Notes: generated from the letters alone by a model not told the origin. A DNA stretch of 64,000 nucleotides from Gammaproteobacteria bacterium (GCA_021323735.1 JAJPKM010000048.1:62001-126000), one strand, 5' to 3'. Shown: positions 7,641 to 16,763, counted from the stretch's first letter. Translations and numbers: made by a program.

Positions 7641-8302
7641 GATCTTCGCAGGTCAAGGCGCTCGCCGGTTTTCGCGACAGCTACCCAACGCTTTCCGCCG
7701 CCGATGCGCTGGCTGTGGCGCTTGGCCGTGGCTGCCCAGGGAAGGTCAAGGTCCCTTCCGAGCAGTTCGGTCAGGCGGACGACTTTGATTCTTGAAGTAT
7801 GCGCGAGCAGCTCATCTAAGGTCTTCTCGCGCAAGGTGCGCAGACTTTCGACGAGTTGCCGTGTCTCCTGAAGCGACTGAGTCTTGCCGACATCGCTGAG
7901 GAGCTCCAGAAGCGCGCGCTCGGGTACGGACACCAGGATTTCCGGACGACCGTTCGGGAGCGGCTGGAGTCCAAGCCCTTTCCGAATATCCGCATCGAAG
8001 AGCTGGGTTGCCTGGTAACGAGCAGGGAAGCGTTCCGTGAACCACGGGGGGATGCGCTTTGGCTGATTGCCCCAGAGGGACAAGACTTCTCGAAAACTAA
8101 CGTTCTGGCGGATGCCGCGCCACGAGAGCGCCGTCTTGCCGCCGACGTGAAGGCCAGGCATCTGGCGGGCGAGATAGGCCAAGCAGCCGTCGCGGGTGAG
8201 CGTGTCGCCGGGCAGCATGTAGACGCCGCGGCCAAGATGGGTGAGCCAACCACTGCGACCCAGCGCCGACGCTCTGAATTCGCTGACCCCGTGTCCTCGC
8301 AA
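7637..8302 (-). CDS. AbiEi-family antitoxin, N terminus possibly frameshifted
   Basis: The product matches AbiEi with the winged-helix wing SGWLTHLGRGVYMLPGD, then LHVGGKTALSWRGI and the C-terminal ERALLELLSDVG. The only usable start in this frame is a TTG at 8302, inside the recognition helix region; the open frame continues upstream to 8365 encoding GEPLSIAALRGHGVSEFR with no ATG or GTG. An ATG at 8397 opens a different frame (MHWHDYLQLIDVL), so one indel near 8345-8365 would restore a full N terminus. The partner toxin is also truncated. Confidence 0.6.
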   Translation of the reverse strand: MRGHGVSEFRASALGRSGWLTHLGRGVYMLPGDTLTRDGCLAYLARQMPGLHVGGKTALSWRGIRQNVSFREVLSLWGNQPKRIPPWFTERFPARYQATQLFDADIRKGLGLQPLPNGRPEILVSVPERALLELLSDVGKTQSLQETRQLVESLRTLREKTLDELLAHTSRIKVVRLTELLGRDLDLPWAATAKRHSQRIGGGKRWVAVAKTGERLDLRRS

Positions 8303-8470
8303 AGCGGCGATGCTGAGCGGCTCGCCACGAGCGGCGACACGCTCACCCGCGACGGGTCTAGAACGTCAATTAATTGCAAATAATCATGCCAATGCAAACT
8401 AAAGATTACCTTGCATCACTTTTTAGATTAAACCTGACGTCTTAGACATCCTGTGATACTTGCCAGCTAA

Positions 8471-8710
8471 GCTGCCCTCACCGCGCTCGGAGACCGGCTG
8501 AGACTCGCACGCCTGCGCCGAAAGCTCGCGCTCGACATCACCTGTCAGCGTGCGGGTATCTCACAGATGACACTTTTTCGAGCAGAAGCTAGAAGCCTGG
8601 CGCAAGCGTTTCCTATCGGACACCCGCCGTTGCTTACTGCCCGCCAGAAGTGGGACGCGGCCCAAGCCGCCGCGCTCGTCGCGGAACGACTGTTCCCGCC
8701 GTTACCGTAG
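8471..8710 (+). pseudogene. Remnant of XRE/HipB-like HTH antitoxin gene
   Basis: An open stretch without a proper start encodes LGDRLRLARLRRKLALDI then RAGISQMTLFRAE, the helix-turn-helix of HipB/XRE regulators with decayed positions. The remaining codons (HPPLLTARQKWDAAQAAALV) do not match that family and may come from a different fused fragment. There is no ATG before the HTH and no ribosome binding site. Its end overlaps the antisense 3' end of the peptidase gene at 8702. Confidence 0.4.
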
Positions 8711-10117
8711 AAGCCTCTGCCTTTTGTTGTGAGTAGCGCTCTTGTCGAGTTCTGCCAATACCGCATCCAACACTGGATCTTTTCCTGATACGTAATCGTG
8801 GAACGTCAAGGGCACCAAGATGTCCGGCTGGAGTGAGCCGGCTTTAACGCCGTGATACACCACCGGCCAATAACACTTCTTGAGATCGGTGCATCCATTC
8901 GCCCAATCGTGGTAGCCGTTGGTGTATCGGAGTGGCAGACCGGAGGCTGGCGCCGTCAACGAACCACCCTCGGACCAAAACCATTCGTGATCGGATATGC
9001 TTTCCCCGACGATCTTGGTGCGCCCGGGTACATTACCTTTCAGCAGGGCAGCGAAGGCAATGGCCGCGGAGTTGGTGGCCCGTCCGGTGATGATGTAGAT
9101 ATGTCCGGCTGGCTCGGTGAGCTTGGCGAGTTCGGTGCTAAGTGCCAAGACATTGATGAAATTACCACCTTCATTGTAACGCAGGTCCACCACCACATCG
9201 TTCGGCATGCTTGCGGATTTCACCAGCGTATCCATCATCAGGTAGCCCTTGAGGATGACCTCGAGGGGATTGTCTGTGTAAGGGTCGAGACTATTGCTGC
9301 GGATATAGAGTAGCGAGCCATTGCGCAGCGTGGCCCAGGCCAGCTCGTCGGGCTTCTGGACGTAGATCGGTAGGTCTTTGAGGTCATCGAGGACGTGGGG
9401 CCAGGGGTCCGGACCTTTGCCGGGTACCATGCTGGCCCGCCACGCGGGCGATACCGCGGCCGGATCCGGGGTGGGCGCGACGCCTAGGGATGCACGGACC
9501 CGTTCCCCGGAACGCAGCACGAACTCGAAATCGGCGGCGCTATCCTGTGTGACTCCCGCGACCTGCAAGGCCTCTATCCGAGTCATCAAGATCGGGGAGA
9601 TATAGCGCTTGTGGGTCTCGATCCCGGGGATATATCGCTCCATCCGTGTTGCTACCTCATCGACCGGCACTCCGCCTATCGAAACGATTCTGGCCCCTAG
9701 GAAGCGCCTATAGGCCGGATGCGCGCGAGTGACGATGGCACCTTCCGGGAACCACCAGAAGGAAATTGGTAGGGGATGGAAGACTTCCCGTGCGTTGTAT
9801 ATCTCGATGAGCGTGTGATCGTTTCCACTGAAGGCCGCGGCTTGGCCGAGGATCAAGGCCAATTCCGCCTTATGCATGGCATGTGCACTGGATATCTGCT
9901 GATCGATGAACTCGAGCATCTTAGCGCGCGCCGCTGGTGAAAATGATCTATCCAACGGAACCCAGCTATCTCGGAAGTAAGTGAGGTCCTGTGCAACTTG
10001 CGCACTGGTCAGGTCGTTGGACGTCCCCGATTGGGCGGCCGGCAACTCGGCGTTGACCGACATCGCCAAGAACAACGCTAAACCACAGAGAATCCACGCG
10101 AAGCTGCTAGGTTTCAC
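8702..10117 (-). CDS. Secreted S41-family peptidase-like protein
   Basis: A 471-residue protein with a signal peptide (MKPSSFAWILCGLALFLAMSVNA). A PDZ-like part (GARIVSIGGVPVDEV) precedes the S41 core: VVDLRYNEGGN and the nucleophile segment ITGRATNSAAIAFAALL. S41 enzymes are tail-specific or tricorn-like proteases; the Ser in NSAA is the likely nucleophile. The C terminus contains two Cys (NGCTDLKKCYW) that may form a disulfide in the periplasm. It stands alone between accessory debris and the chromosomal core. Substrate unknown. Confidence 0.75.
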   Translation of the reverse strand: MKPSSFAWILCGLALFLAMSVNAELPAAQSGTSNDLTSAQVAQDLTYFRDSWVPLDRSFSPAARAKMLEFIDQQISSAHAMHKAELALILGQAAAFSGNDHTLIEIYNAREVFHPLPISFWWFPEGAIVTRAHPAYRRFLGARIVSIGGVPVDEVATRMERYIPGIETHKRYISPILMTRIEALQVAGVTQDSAADFEFVLRSGERVRASLGVAPTPDPAAVSPAWRASMVPGKGPDPWPHVLDDLKDLPIYVQKPDELAWATLRNGSLLYIRSNSLDPYTDNPLEVILKGYLMMDTLVKSASMPNDVVVDLRYNEGGNFINVLALSTELAKLTEPAGHIYIITGRATNSAAIAFAALLKGNVPGRTKIVGESISDHEWFWSEGGSLTAPASGLPLRYTNGYHDWANGCTDLKKCYWPVVYHGVKAGSLQPDILVPLTFHDYVSGKDPVLDAVLAELDKSATHNKRQRLLR

Positions 10118-10628
10118 GAACCGCTCCTATACATTTATGCAGTGTTGGAAAAAATCAGTGACGCTCACTGTGGGCGGATGCAATCCCGCCCTCAACAGTC
10201 CAGAAGACAGAGGCAAAGGCGGTGCGTTATCCGCACCACCCAAATGGTCGAACACCAGCGAGTTGGATGACTCGGGCGTACAAAAGGTTTAGGGAGATTC
10301 CTTCCATATAAGGTGCGGCTTCCATTTCTCCATCTCCCCACACTTCTCGCATGGACAATCCGCTCAAGCGCTACGTCGCCTCGCAGAGGCGCCGAGTCCA
10401 GGCCGTCAACCTGCAGAAACGTCGAGATCTATCTTGCGTTTTGATACGTTTACTCATGGCCTCAAATCTCGCAAAGCAGTGCGTATACAACTACGCTCAT
10501 GGTTGAGATCGCGACCGTTTTCGCCTGCTAAAATCGGTGCGGAGGTCCCAAAAAGCGCCAAATCCCGTTAGAATGTGTAATTGCCTGCTGCCTCTCCGGC
10601 ACCAGACCTTATATTTATTGGATGTGCC
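10118..10628. other. Intergenic region, no confident gene
   Basis: About 510 bp. A 51-codon frame from ATG 10351 (MDNPLKRYVASQRRRVQAVN) is basic but lacks a ribosome binding site and any family match. A small hairpin GGTGCG/CGCACC lies at 10221-10237. The accessory-looking sequence on the left gives way to core genes on the right here. Confidence 0.4.
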
Positions 10629-11183
10629 TTGAATTTCTGCAGCAATTGCGGCTCACCTGTCGAATCCAAGATCCCCACCGGGGATCATTTGCCGCGCTTT
10701 GTTTGCACCGGCTGCCATATGGTGCACTACAAGAATCCGCTGCTGGTCCTGGGGTGCGTACCCGAGTGGCAGGGGAAAATCCTGCTCTGCCGCCGTGCCA
10801 TCGAGCCGCGGCGCGGGTTTTGGACCGTTCCGGCCGGCTTCATGGAGAACGGCGAAACCATGCAGCAGGCCGCGGCGCGTGAGTGTTACGAGGAGGCCAT
10901 GGCCACCGTTGAAGTGGGCACATTGCTCGCAGTGGTGAACGTGACCCGCGCCAACCAGGTCCATGTCATGTTTCGCGCCAAGATGCTCGAGCCGAAATTC
11001 GCGCCGGGACCGGAGAGCTTGGAGGTCGCCCTGTACGACGAAGCGGATGTGCCGTGGTCCGAACTGGCCTTTGCCAGCGGTGAATACGCGTTGCGGCAAT
11101 ATTTCGCCGACCGCAGCGCCTGCCGGGAAGAACATTACTTCCATGAACTGACCATCCGTGCGCATCGTGAGGTGGCCGGGTGA
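10629..11183 (+). CDS. NUDIX hydrolase with N-terminal zinc ribbon
   Basis: A 184-residue protein if started at TTG 10629 (MNFCSNCGSPV), the usual start position for this subfamily; an upstream TTG at 10581 would add 16 atypical residues. A zinc ribbon (Cys4, Cys7, Cys26, Cys29) precedes the NUDIX box GFMENGETMQQAAARECYEE. NUDIX enzymes cleave nucleoside diphosphate-X compounds; the zinc ribbon resembles NudC-like and ADP-ribose-type members, but the substrate cannot be read from sequence. Cytoplasmic. No operon partner is obvious; fdxA follows 163 bp downstream. Confidence 0.87.
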   Translation: MNFCSNCGSPVESKIPTGDHLPRFVCTGCHMVHYKNPLLVLGCVPEWQGKILLCRRAIEPRRGFWTVPAGFMENGETMQQAAARECYEEAMATVEVGTLLAVVNVTRANQVHVMFRAKMLEPKFAPGPESLEVALYDEADVPWSELAFASGEYALRQYFADRSACREEHYFHELTIRAHREVAG

Positions 11184-11346
11184 ACACAGCTGGCCGGCGC
11201 ACCCTGGCGTGCGCCGCGGACCCGTTATGCCGTGACCCGCGCCACCATGGCCGGGGCGCCGCGGTGCCGGTGCCGCGCCTGTCATCGGAATACAGCTGTG
11301 GCAGAATAGCGTTAACGATTCACTTAAGGTAAGAGAAGGCTTCAGT

Positions 11347-11670
11347 ATGGCGTTCGTGGTTACGGAAAGCTGCATCAAGTGCAAATATATGGACTGTGTC
11401 GAGGTCTGTCCCGTCGACTGTTTTCACGAGGGACCGAATTTTCTCGTCATCGATCCCGATGAATGCATCGACTGCACTTTGTGCGAGCCCGAATGCCCGG
11501 TTGAGGCCATCTATTCCGAAGAAGAGATTCCGGACGGCCAGGGAAACTTCAAGGAATTGAACGCCGAGCTGGCCAAGAAGTGGCCGGTCATCAGTGAGAA
11601 GAAAGCCGCGCCGGCTGACGCGAAACAATGGGAAGGCGTCAAGGACAAGGTCAAGCTGCTGGAGCGTTGA
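11347..11670 (+). CDS. fdxA: 7Fe ferredoxin FdxA
   Basis: A 107-residue seven-iron ferredoxin. The Cys pattern of the 3Fe-4S and 4Fe-4S clusters is seen in [20 protein letters not shown] and [19 protein letters not shown]. The acidic C-terminal extension ([20 protein letters not shown]) is typical of proteobacterial FdxA. It is a low-potential electron carrier in the cytoplasm. RBS AGAGAAGG precedes the ATG. It converges with dsbC, whose stop lies 9 bp away. Confidence 0.95.
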   Translation: MAFVVTESCIKCKYMDCVEVCPVDCFHEGPNFLVIDPDECIDCTLCEPECPVEAIYSEEEIPDGQGNFKELNAELAKKWPVISEKKAAPADAKQWEGVKDKVKLLER

Positions 11671-11679
11671 GTCCGGCGA

Positions 11680-12444
11680 TCAGCGCTTCGCCACCTGCAG
11701 TTCCTTCAGCTGAGCCAAGAGTTCGCGCGGTTCCATGTAGCCGGAAATATAGTCGCCGTTTTCCGTCACGATCGCAGGCGTGCCGCGAACGCCGATGCTC
11801 TCGCCCAACTCGTACTCCCGCTTCACCGGCGTCGGCGCGCAGACCTTGTTCATGTCGAGTGCGGCGCCGGCTTTCGCGCGCGTCATGGCTTCGTTTCGAT
11901 CGGCGGAACACCAGACGACTTCTGCCTTCCTCCAGCTCTCCGTTCCCGGTCCGGTACGGGGGAAGAACATGTAACGGACGCGGATGCCGAGGCGGTTGAG
12001 CTCGGCAATTTGGCTGTGCAATTTTCTGCAATAGGCACAATCGACGTCCGTGAATACAGTAATGGTGTATTTCGGATTCGCGGGCGAGTAAATCAGCATT
12101 TGCGATTCCGGTACCGAACCTATCAATGCCACTCGCGCATGTGTACGCAGCGCCTCGGTGAGGTTATCGCGCGATTTCATGTCATATAGGTTGCCGTCGA
12201 TGAAGTACTTGCCGTCGGCGGTCAGGTAGCTGATTTCAGCACCCTGCGTGTACTCATAGATGCCGGGAATCGGCGACGGACGCAGGTCTTCGATCTTGGC
12301 ACCGGCCGGCAACAGTTTGAGCAGGGCCGTGCGCGGATCCGCAGCCGGCTGCTCCGCGGCCGCACGCGCCCACGGGTGCACCGCGCAAAGAATCAAGGCC
12401 AAAACAGCGAGATATCGCGACATCAAGTGGCTCCGTCTGGTCAT
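11680..12444 (-). CDS. dsbC: Thiol:disulfide interchange protein DsbC
   Basis: A 254-residue periplasmic disulfide isomerase: signal peptide (YLAVLALILCAVHPWARA), N-terminal dimerisation domain, then a thioredoxin fold with active site CAYC (Cys136, Cys139; CGYC is more usual) and a cis-Pro loop RGTPAIV. A second Cys pair (VWCSADRNEA ... KVCAP) matches the structural disulfide of DsbC. Start ATG 12444 is chosen for GGGAGG upstream. It lies downstream of xerD on the same strand, the same order as in E. coli. Confidence 0.93.
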   Translation of the reverse strand: MTRRSHLMSRYLAVLALILCAVHPWARAAAEQPAADPRTALLKLLPAGAKIEDLRPSPIPGIYEYTQGAEISYLTADGKYFIDGNLYDMKSRDNLTEALRTHARVALIGSVPESQMLIYSPANPKYTITVFTDVDCAYCRKLHSQIAELNRLGIRVRYMFFPRTGPGTESWRKAEVVWCSADRNEAMTRAKAGAALDMNKVCAPTPVKREYELGESIGVRGTPAIVTENGDYISGYMEPRELLAQLKELQVAKR

Positions 12445-12574
12445 TTTGACCTCCCACGGCAAGGGAGGTTCACTGAATTCTAGCAGAGCGTACTGGAGCC
12501 GCTTCCTAGAAGCGTGTGTAAAAATCAAATCCGTCCCGCTCGTGGCCAGGGTGAATTTGAGACAGGCCCCAGAA

Positions 12575-13531
12575 TCAGCCGCGAGGATGATGCTGGGAAT
12601 GCAGATCCTTCAAGCGTTCGCGTGCCACATGCGTATATATCTGCGTCGTGGACAGATCGCTGTGGCCGAGTAGCATCTGCACGACGCGCAGATCCGCACC
12701 GTGGTTCAACAGATGGGTCGCAAAGGCGTGGCGCAGGGTATGTGGGGAGAGCTCCTTTTCCACACCGGCTTTCTTCGAATAGCGCTTGATGATGTGCCAA
12801 AAAGCCTGGCGCGTCATTCGGTCGCCGCGGCGAGTCGGGAACAGATAATCGGTCTGGCGTTCCAGGAGAATTTCCACGCGCGGGCCCTGCATGAACTGCT
12901 GCAGCCACCTCACGGCTTCCTCGCCGAGGGGAATCAAGCGTTCGCGATTGCCCTTGCCGATAACGCGCATCACGCCCTGATTCAGATTGACCTGATTGTG
13001 CTTCAGGCTGACGAGTTCGGAGACTCGCAGACCCGTCGCGTACAGAACCTCGAGCATGGTGCGGTCGCGGTGTCCCAGCGGCTCGGAGACGCTCGGTGCT
13101 TCCAGCAAGGAATCCACCTCGGCCTCGGTGAGAGATTTAGGCAGCGATCGGCCGATTTTCGGCATCGCAATCTGCGCCGTGGGATCTTGTGCGATCAAAC
13201 CCTCGCGCACCATGAACCTGAAGAATCGGCGGAAGCTCGAGAGCTGCCGCGCGGTCGATCGGGGGCGCGACCCTCCCTCCACGCGAGCGGCGATGAAGCC
13301 GAGCAATTCGATGCGCGTGGCCTTGAGCAAAGCACTGTCCCGCTCCTCCAACCAACGCGCCAAGGCAGTCAAATCGGCCCGGTAGGCTGCCAGCGTGTTC
13401 GCGGAAAGCCCGCGCTCCATCCATACAGCATCGAGGAAACGCTGTAGGGCGGGATCCGCCGCCTCGCGTGCTGCGGGTACCGCTGCGCCCGAGGTGCGTG
13501 TATAAACCGTCCGTTTGAGAGCCGTCGCCAT
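12575..13531 (-). CDS. xerD: Site-specific tyrosine recombinase XerD
   Basis: A 318-residue tyrosine recombinase of usual XerD length. The SAM-like N-terminal domain (FLDAVWMERGLSANTLAAYR) precedes a catalytic domain with ATGLRVSELV (Arg), GKGNRERLIPL (Lys), SPHTLRHAFATHLL (His, Arg), LLGHSDLSTTQIYTH (His, Tyr). XerD acts with XerC at dif to resolve chromosome dimers. The start at ATG 13531 omits 15 unlikely upstream residues. It is followed by dsbC, so housekeeping rather than island integrase is the best reading. Confidence 0.94.
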   Translation of the reverse strand: MATALKRTVYTRTSGAAVPAAREAADPALQRFLDAVWMERGLSANTLAAYRADLTALARWLEERDSALLKATRIELLGFIAARVEGGSRPRSTARQLSSFRRFFRFMVREGLIAQDPTAQIAMPKIGRSLPKSLTEAEVDSLLEAPSVSEPLGHRDRTMLEVLYATGLRVSELVSLKHNQVNLNQGVMRVIGKGNRERLIPLGEEAVRWLQQFMQGPRVEILLERQTDYLFPTRRGDRMTRQAFWHIIKRYSKKAGVEKELSPHTLRHAFATHLLNHGADLRVVQMLLGHSDLSTTQIYTHVARERLKDLHSQHHPRG

Positions 13532-13660
13532 AGTTTCTCGCGAGGGGTTACGCACGAAGTAGTGCTGTCCGCGCAATCAGTACTCAGTATGCGAGGGGTG
13601 CCTTGAGGTCGGCGTGACCAGAATCACAGTACTCTCAAGTATTAACATAAGGAGAACCAG

Positions 13661-14353
13661 ATCACAGAAGTTAAGCGTTTAGCGTATATCGCGTACTGTC
13701 TCGTGTGCTTTACGGTCTTGGGGTTGGCCGTGTTGGCCATCAACATGTTCCTGCCCGGGCTGCGTCAACGCCGCGTGGTGGCCGGCACCGTCGGGCGCTT
13801 GTTCCTGCGCGTGGCCGGTATCCCCTTCAAGGTGGAGGCTCTAGAGCGCCTGCCCACCACTCCGTGCGTGGTGGTGGCCAACCACGCGAGCTACATCGAC
13901 GCCATTGCCATCGCGGCGGCCTTGCCGCCCGATTTTGCCTTCGTCATCAAGAGGGAAATGGTGCGCGTGCCGCTTGCCGGCCTGTTGCTGCGGCGCCTGG
14001 GCTCCCAGTTCGTCGAGCGATTCAACCGGCACAAGGGCGCGACCGATGCACGCCGCGTCTTGAAACTGGCCGCCACCGGTCAGTCCTTGATGTTCTTCCC
14101 GGAAGGCACTTTCGACGAAACCCGGCAGATCGGCAAATTTCTCGGCGGAGCATTTACCACCGCGGCACGCGCGCAAATGCCGGTGGTGGCCGTGGCCATC
14201 CACGGCACCCGCGATGTCATGCCGCCGGGTAGCTTGACCATCCGGCGGCTGCCCATCCGCGTCGAGATTCTCGCCGTACTGCCCGCCGATGAGGCGCGTC
14301 AGAGGAGCCGTGAATTGATCGCCGCCGCGGTGGGGGACCCCTTGGCCCCATAA
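13661..14353 (+). CDS. plsC: 1-acyl-sn-glycerol-3-phosphate acyltransferase, unusual start
   Basis: An LPLAT-family acyltransferase making phosphatidic acid at the inner membrane. Motif I NHASYID and motif III FFPEGTF are clear. The first conventional start is GTG 13703, but the frame is open further upstream and AAGGAG at 13649-13654 sits 6 bases before ATC at 13661, giving ITEVKRLAYIAYCLV, the basic segment plus membrane helix this family usually has. Initiation at a rare ATC, or an ATG mutated or misread to ATC, is inferred. Otherwise use 13703 (216 aa). Confidence 0.8.
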   Translation: MTEVKRLAYIAYCLVCFTVLGLAVLAINMFLPGLRQRRVVAGTVGRLFLRVAGIPFKVEALERLPTTPCVVVANHASYIDAIAIAAALPPDFAFVIKREMVRVPLAGLLLRRLGSQFVERFNRHKGATDARRVLKLAATGQSLMFFPEGTFDETRQIGKFLGGAFTTAARAQMPVVAVAIHGTRDVMPPGSLTIRRLPIRVEILAVLPADEARQRSRELIAAAVGDPLAP

Positions 14354-14431
14354 TCCCCTCGGCCGCAATTCTCTGGCCGCAATTCCTTCGGCTGCAATCC
14401 CTTGGCGCCGTAATTCCTGCAGCGCGGTTAT
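14340..14431 (+). repeat. Degenerate 14-16 bp tandem repeat after plsC
   Basis: Six imperfect copies of a unit like CCTTGGCCGCAATT run from the last codons of plsC to about 14431 (copies start near 14340, 14356, 14371, 14385, 14400, 14416). The last copy merges with a TATAAT at 14429-14434 that may be the -10 of the thiolase promoter. The function is unknown. Confidence 0.6.
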
Positions 14432-14463
14432 AATACGTAGTTCAAATCCCCACGGAATGCATT

Positions 14464-15645
14464 ATGAATTCGGATCCTATCGTCATTCTGGGCGCCCGCC
14501 GAACTCCGGTCGGCGCCTTTCAAGGCGCTCTTGCCACGCTGACGGCCCCGCAACTCGGCGCCGCCGCCATCAAGGCTGCACTGGCTGACTCGGGATTGGC
14601 CGCATCCCAAGTGGACGACGTCATTTTGGGCTGCGTCTTGTCGGCCGGCATCGGCCAGGCTCCGGCCCGACAGGCGGCGTTGGGAGCCGGGTTGCCCACG
14701 GCAGTTCCCTGCACCACTCTCAACAAGATGTGCGGCTCGGGCATGCGCGCCGTCATGCTGGGCGCCGATCAGATCCTCGCCGGCAGCGCACGAGTCGTCG
14801 TGGCCGGCGGCATCGAATCCATGTCCGGGGCGCCATACCTGCTGCCCAAGGTGCGTGCGGGCTATCGCATGGGCCACCAGGAAGTGCTGGATCATATGTT
14901 TTACGATGGCCTGCAAAGCCCCTGGGACGGAAAGCTCATGGGATGTTTTGCGGACAACACGGCCGAGAAATACGGCTTTACCCGCCAAGCGCAGGATGAC
15001 TTCGCCGCGGAATCCGTGCGCCGGGCGCTTGCCGCGGTGAACACGGGCGGATTCGCTTCGGAAGTGGTGCCGGTGACCGCCAAAACTCGAAAAGGCGAGG
15101 TAGCCGTCGACAAGGATGAGACGCCCTTCACGCTCGACATCGCCAAGATTCCCACGCTGAAGCCGGCCTTCAAGAAGGACGGTACCGTGACTGCGGCGAG
15201 TTCTTCCGGAATCTCGGATGGGGCGGCAGCCCTGGTACTCACGCGCGAGTCTTTTGCATCGTCTGCAGGCTCGAAGCCCTTGGCGCGGATTCTCGGATAC
15301 ACCAGTTTCGCCCGCGAGCCCGAATGGTTCACCTTGGCGCCCGTGGGCGCCATACAGAAATTGCTCACGCAGCTTGGATGGCGCGCCTCGGACGTCGATC
15401 TCTACGAGATCAATGAAGCCTTTGCCGCCGTGCCCATGGCTGCGATGAAAGATCTTGCGCTGGATCACGCCAAGGTGAACGTCAACGGCGGGGCCTGCGC
15501 CTTGGGGCACCCGATCGGTGCCACGGGAGCGCGTATCTTGACCACGCTGCTGTACGCTCTGAAAGCCCGAGGCAAGAAGCGCGGTGTCGCCAGTTTGTGC
15601 ATCGGCGGAGGCGAAGCCACGGCCATCGCCATCGAACTGGTGTGA
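14464..15645 (+). CDS. Acetyl-CoA C-acetyltransferase (thiolase)
   Basis: A 393-residue thiolase of standard length. The acyl-accepting Cys90 is in LNKMCGSGMRAVM, the catalytic His in GGACALGHPIGATG and the second Cys in SLCIGGGEATAIA. It condenses or cleaves acetoacetyl-CoA-type substrates. Its stop overlaps the start of the enoyl-CoA hydratase gene (GTGA), so the two are translated together, pointing to fatty acid, branched-chain amino acid or ketone catabolism. Confidence 0.93.
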   Translation: MNSDPIVILGARRTPVGAFQGALATLTAPQLGAAAIKAALADSGLAASQVDDVILGCVLSAGIGQAPARQAALGAGLPTAVPCTTLNKMCGSGMRAVMLGADQILAGSARVVVAGGIESMSGAPYLLPKVRAGYRMGHQEVLDHMFYDGLQSPWDGKLMGCFADNTAEKYGFTRQAQDDFAAESVRRALAAVNTGGFASEVVPVTAKTRKGEVAVDKDETPFTLDIAKIPTLKPAFKKDGTVTAASSSGISDGAAALVLTRESFASSAGSKPLARILGYTSFAREPEWFTLAPVGAIQKLLTQLGWRASDVDLYEINEAFAAVPMAAMKDLALDHAKVNVNGGACALGHPIGATGARILTTLLYALKARGKKRGVASLCIGGGEATAIAIELV

Positions 15646-16439
15646 ACACCGACGCGCCGGTCAAAATCGAGATTCGCGGCGGCGCCGCGCACCTCACCCT
15701 CAATCGCCCGGACAAACGCAATGCCTTGGACGGTGCAACCATCGGCGCGTTGAGCGCCGCGCTGGAACGCTGCGCCAAAGATCCTGAGGTGCGCCTGCTG
15801 CAGCTCACCGGCGCCGGAAATGTCTTCTGCGCCGGTGCCGATCTCGGTGAAATGCAGGCGCAGGCCCAGGCTTCGGAGGCGGAGAATCTGGCCCATGCGG
15901 AAAAACTGGCAAGCCTGTTGGGGGCATTGGATGCCTGGCCGAAACCCACCTTAGCCCGCGTCAACGGCGATGGTTTCGGCGGCGCACTGGGGCTCATCGC
16001 CGCCTGCGACATCGTAGTGGCCGCCGAGGGGGCGAAATTTGCCTTCACGGAGGTGCGCTTAGGGCTAATTCCCGCGGTGGTATCCCCCTTCGTCTTGGCC
16101 AAGATCGGCGAGAGCGCGGCGCTGCGTTACTTTCTCACCGCTGAAACCATGAGCGCGGCCACCTTGCAGGATATGGGGCTGGCCCACGAAGTAGTATCCG
16201 TCGACACACTGGATGCCACCTGCGATCGCCTCTCGGAGGCGATCTTGAAAGGCGCGCCGGATGCCTTGATGGAAGCCAAGGCATTGATCCGCGATGTCCT
16301 CCGACGCTCGGCGGCAGACCGCACGGAGACCTCGATTCAAATGGCCGCGCGCTTGGCGCGACTTCGCGTACAGGAAGAAGCACAGGAGGGGTTCAGCGCA
16401 TTCTTTGCCAAACGCAAGGCCAACTGGCGCCGAGACTAG
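15642..16439 (+). CDS. Enoyl-CoA hydratase/isomerase family protein
   Basis: A 265-residue crotonase-fold protein starting at the GTG that overlaps the thiolase stop. Oxyanion-hole segments are NRPDKRNALDG and NVFCAGADLGEM, and the glycine-rich active-site region is NGDGFGGALGLIAACD, with FAFTEVRLGLIP following. The pattern recalls methylglutaconyl-CoA or enoyl-CoA hydratases of leucine and fatty acid breakdown. The exact substrate is not readable. Two-gene operon with thiolase. Confidence 0.9.
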   Translation: MNTDAPVKIEIRGGAAHLTLNRPDKRNALDGATIGALSAALERCAKDPEVRLLQLTGAGNVFCAGADLGEMQAQAQASEAENLAHAEKLASLLGALDAWPKPTLARVNGDGFGGALGLIAACDIVVAAEGAKFAFTEVRLGLIPAVVSPFVLAKIGESAALRYFLTAETMSAATLQDMGLAHEVVSVDTLDATCDRLSEAILKGAPDALMEAKALIRDVLRRSAADRTETSIQMAARLARLRVQEEAQEGFSAFFAKRKANWRRD

Positions 16440-16763
16440 TCAATTGGAAAAACAGGCCTGCGGCCGTCTTTGTGACCCTGTGGCCGCCCCCGCGACGGGG
16501 TGACCGGAGGCTGCGCCCTGGAAAGTTGGGAAGGCGCCTAAGGGGACGGGCGTCCTTGCCCAAGCCATGCCCAATCCATCGGCCATCCTGGCAGCCGGCA
16601 TCCGTGGCCTGTCAACATGGTAATCCCCAATGAGTAAAGCGACATCCGTTGGCAAATCCTGTCATGCGACGTCCACCTGTTGGACGTCTCCCCGAATTAC
16701 GGCACTTTGTGATCTACTAAGCAGCCATTTTTCAGTGCCTTACCGCTTTTAGGTGTCCCTTCG
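16440..16763. other. Intergenic region with inverted repeat
   Basis: No gene is seen in these 324 bp. GACGTCCA (16668-16675) and TGGACGTC (16681-16688) form a perfect 8-bp inverted repeat with a 5-base centre, about 76 bp before the ETF-QO start. It could be a regulator site or a small hairpin. CCCCG/CGGGG near 16490 could form a weak hairpin after the hydratase gene. Confidence 0.5.

Noticed and set aside
10351-10506. 51-codon frame MDNPLKRYVASQ
   Set aside because: No ribosome binding site, no family resemblance and no supporting context; mentioned only in the intergenic entry.
12575-13531. Island integrase for the accessory region
   Set aside because: Sequence and linkage to dsbC identify it as housekeeping XerD.
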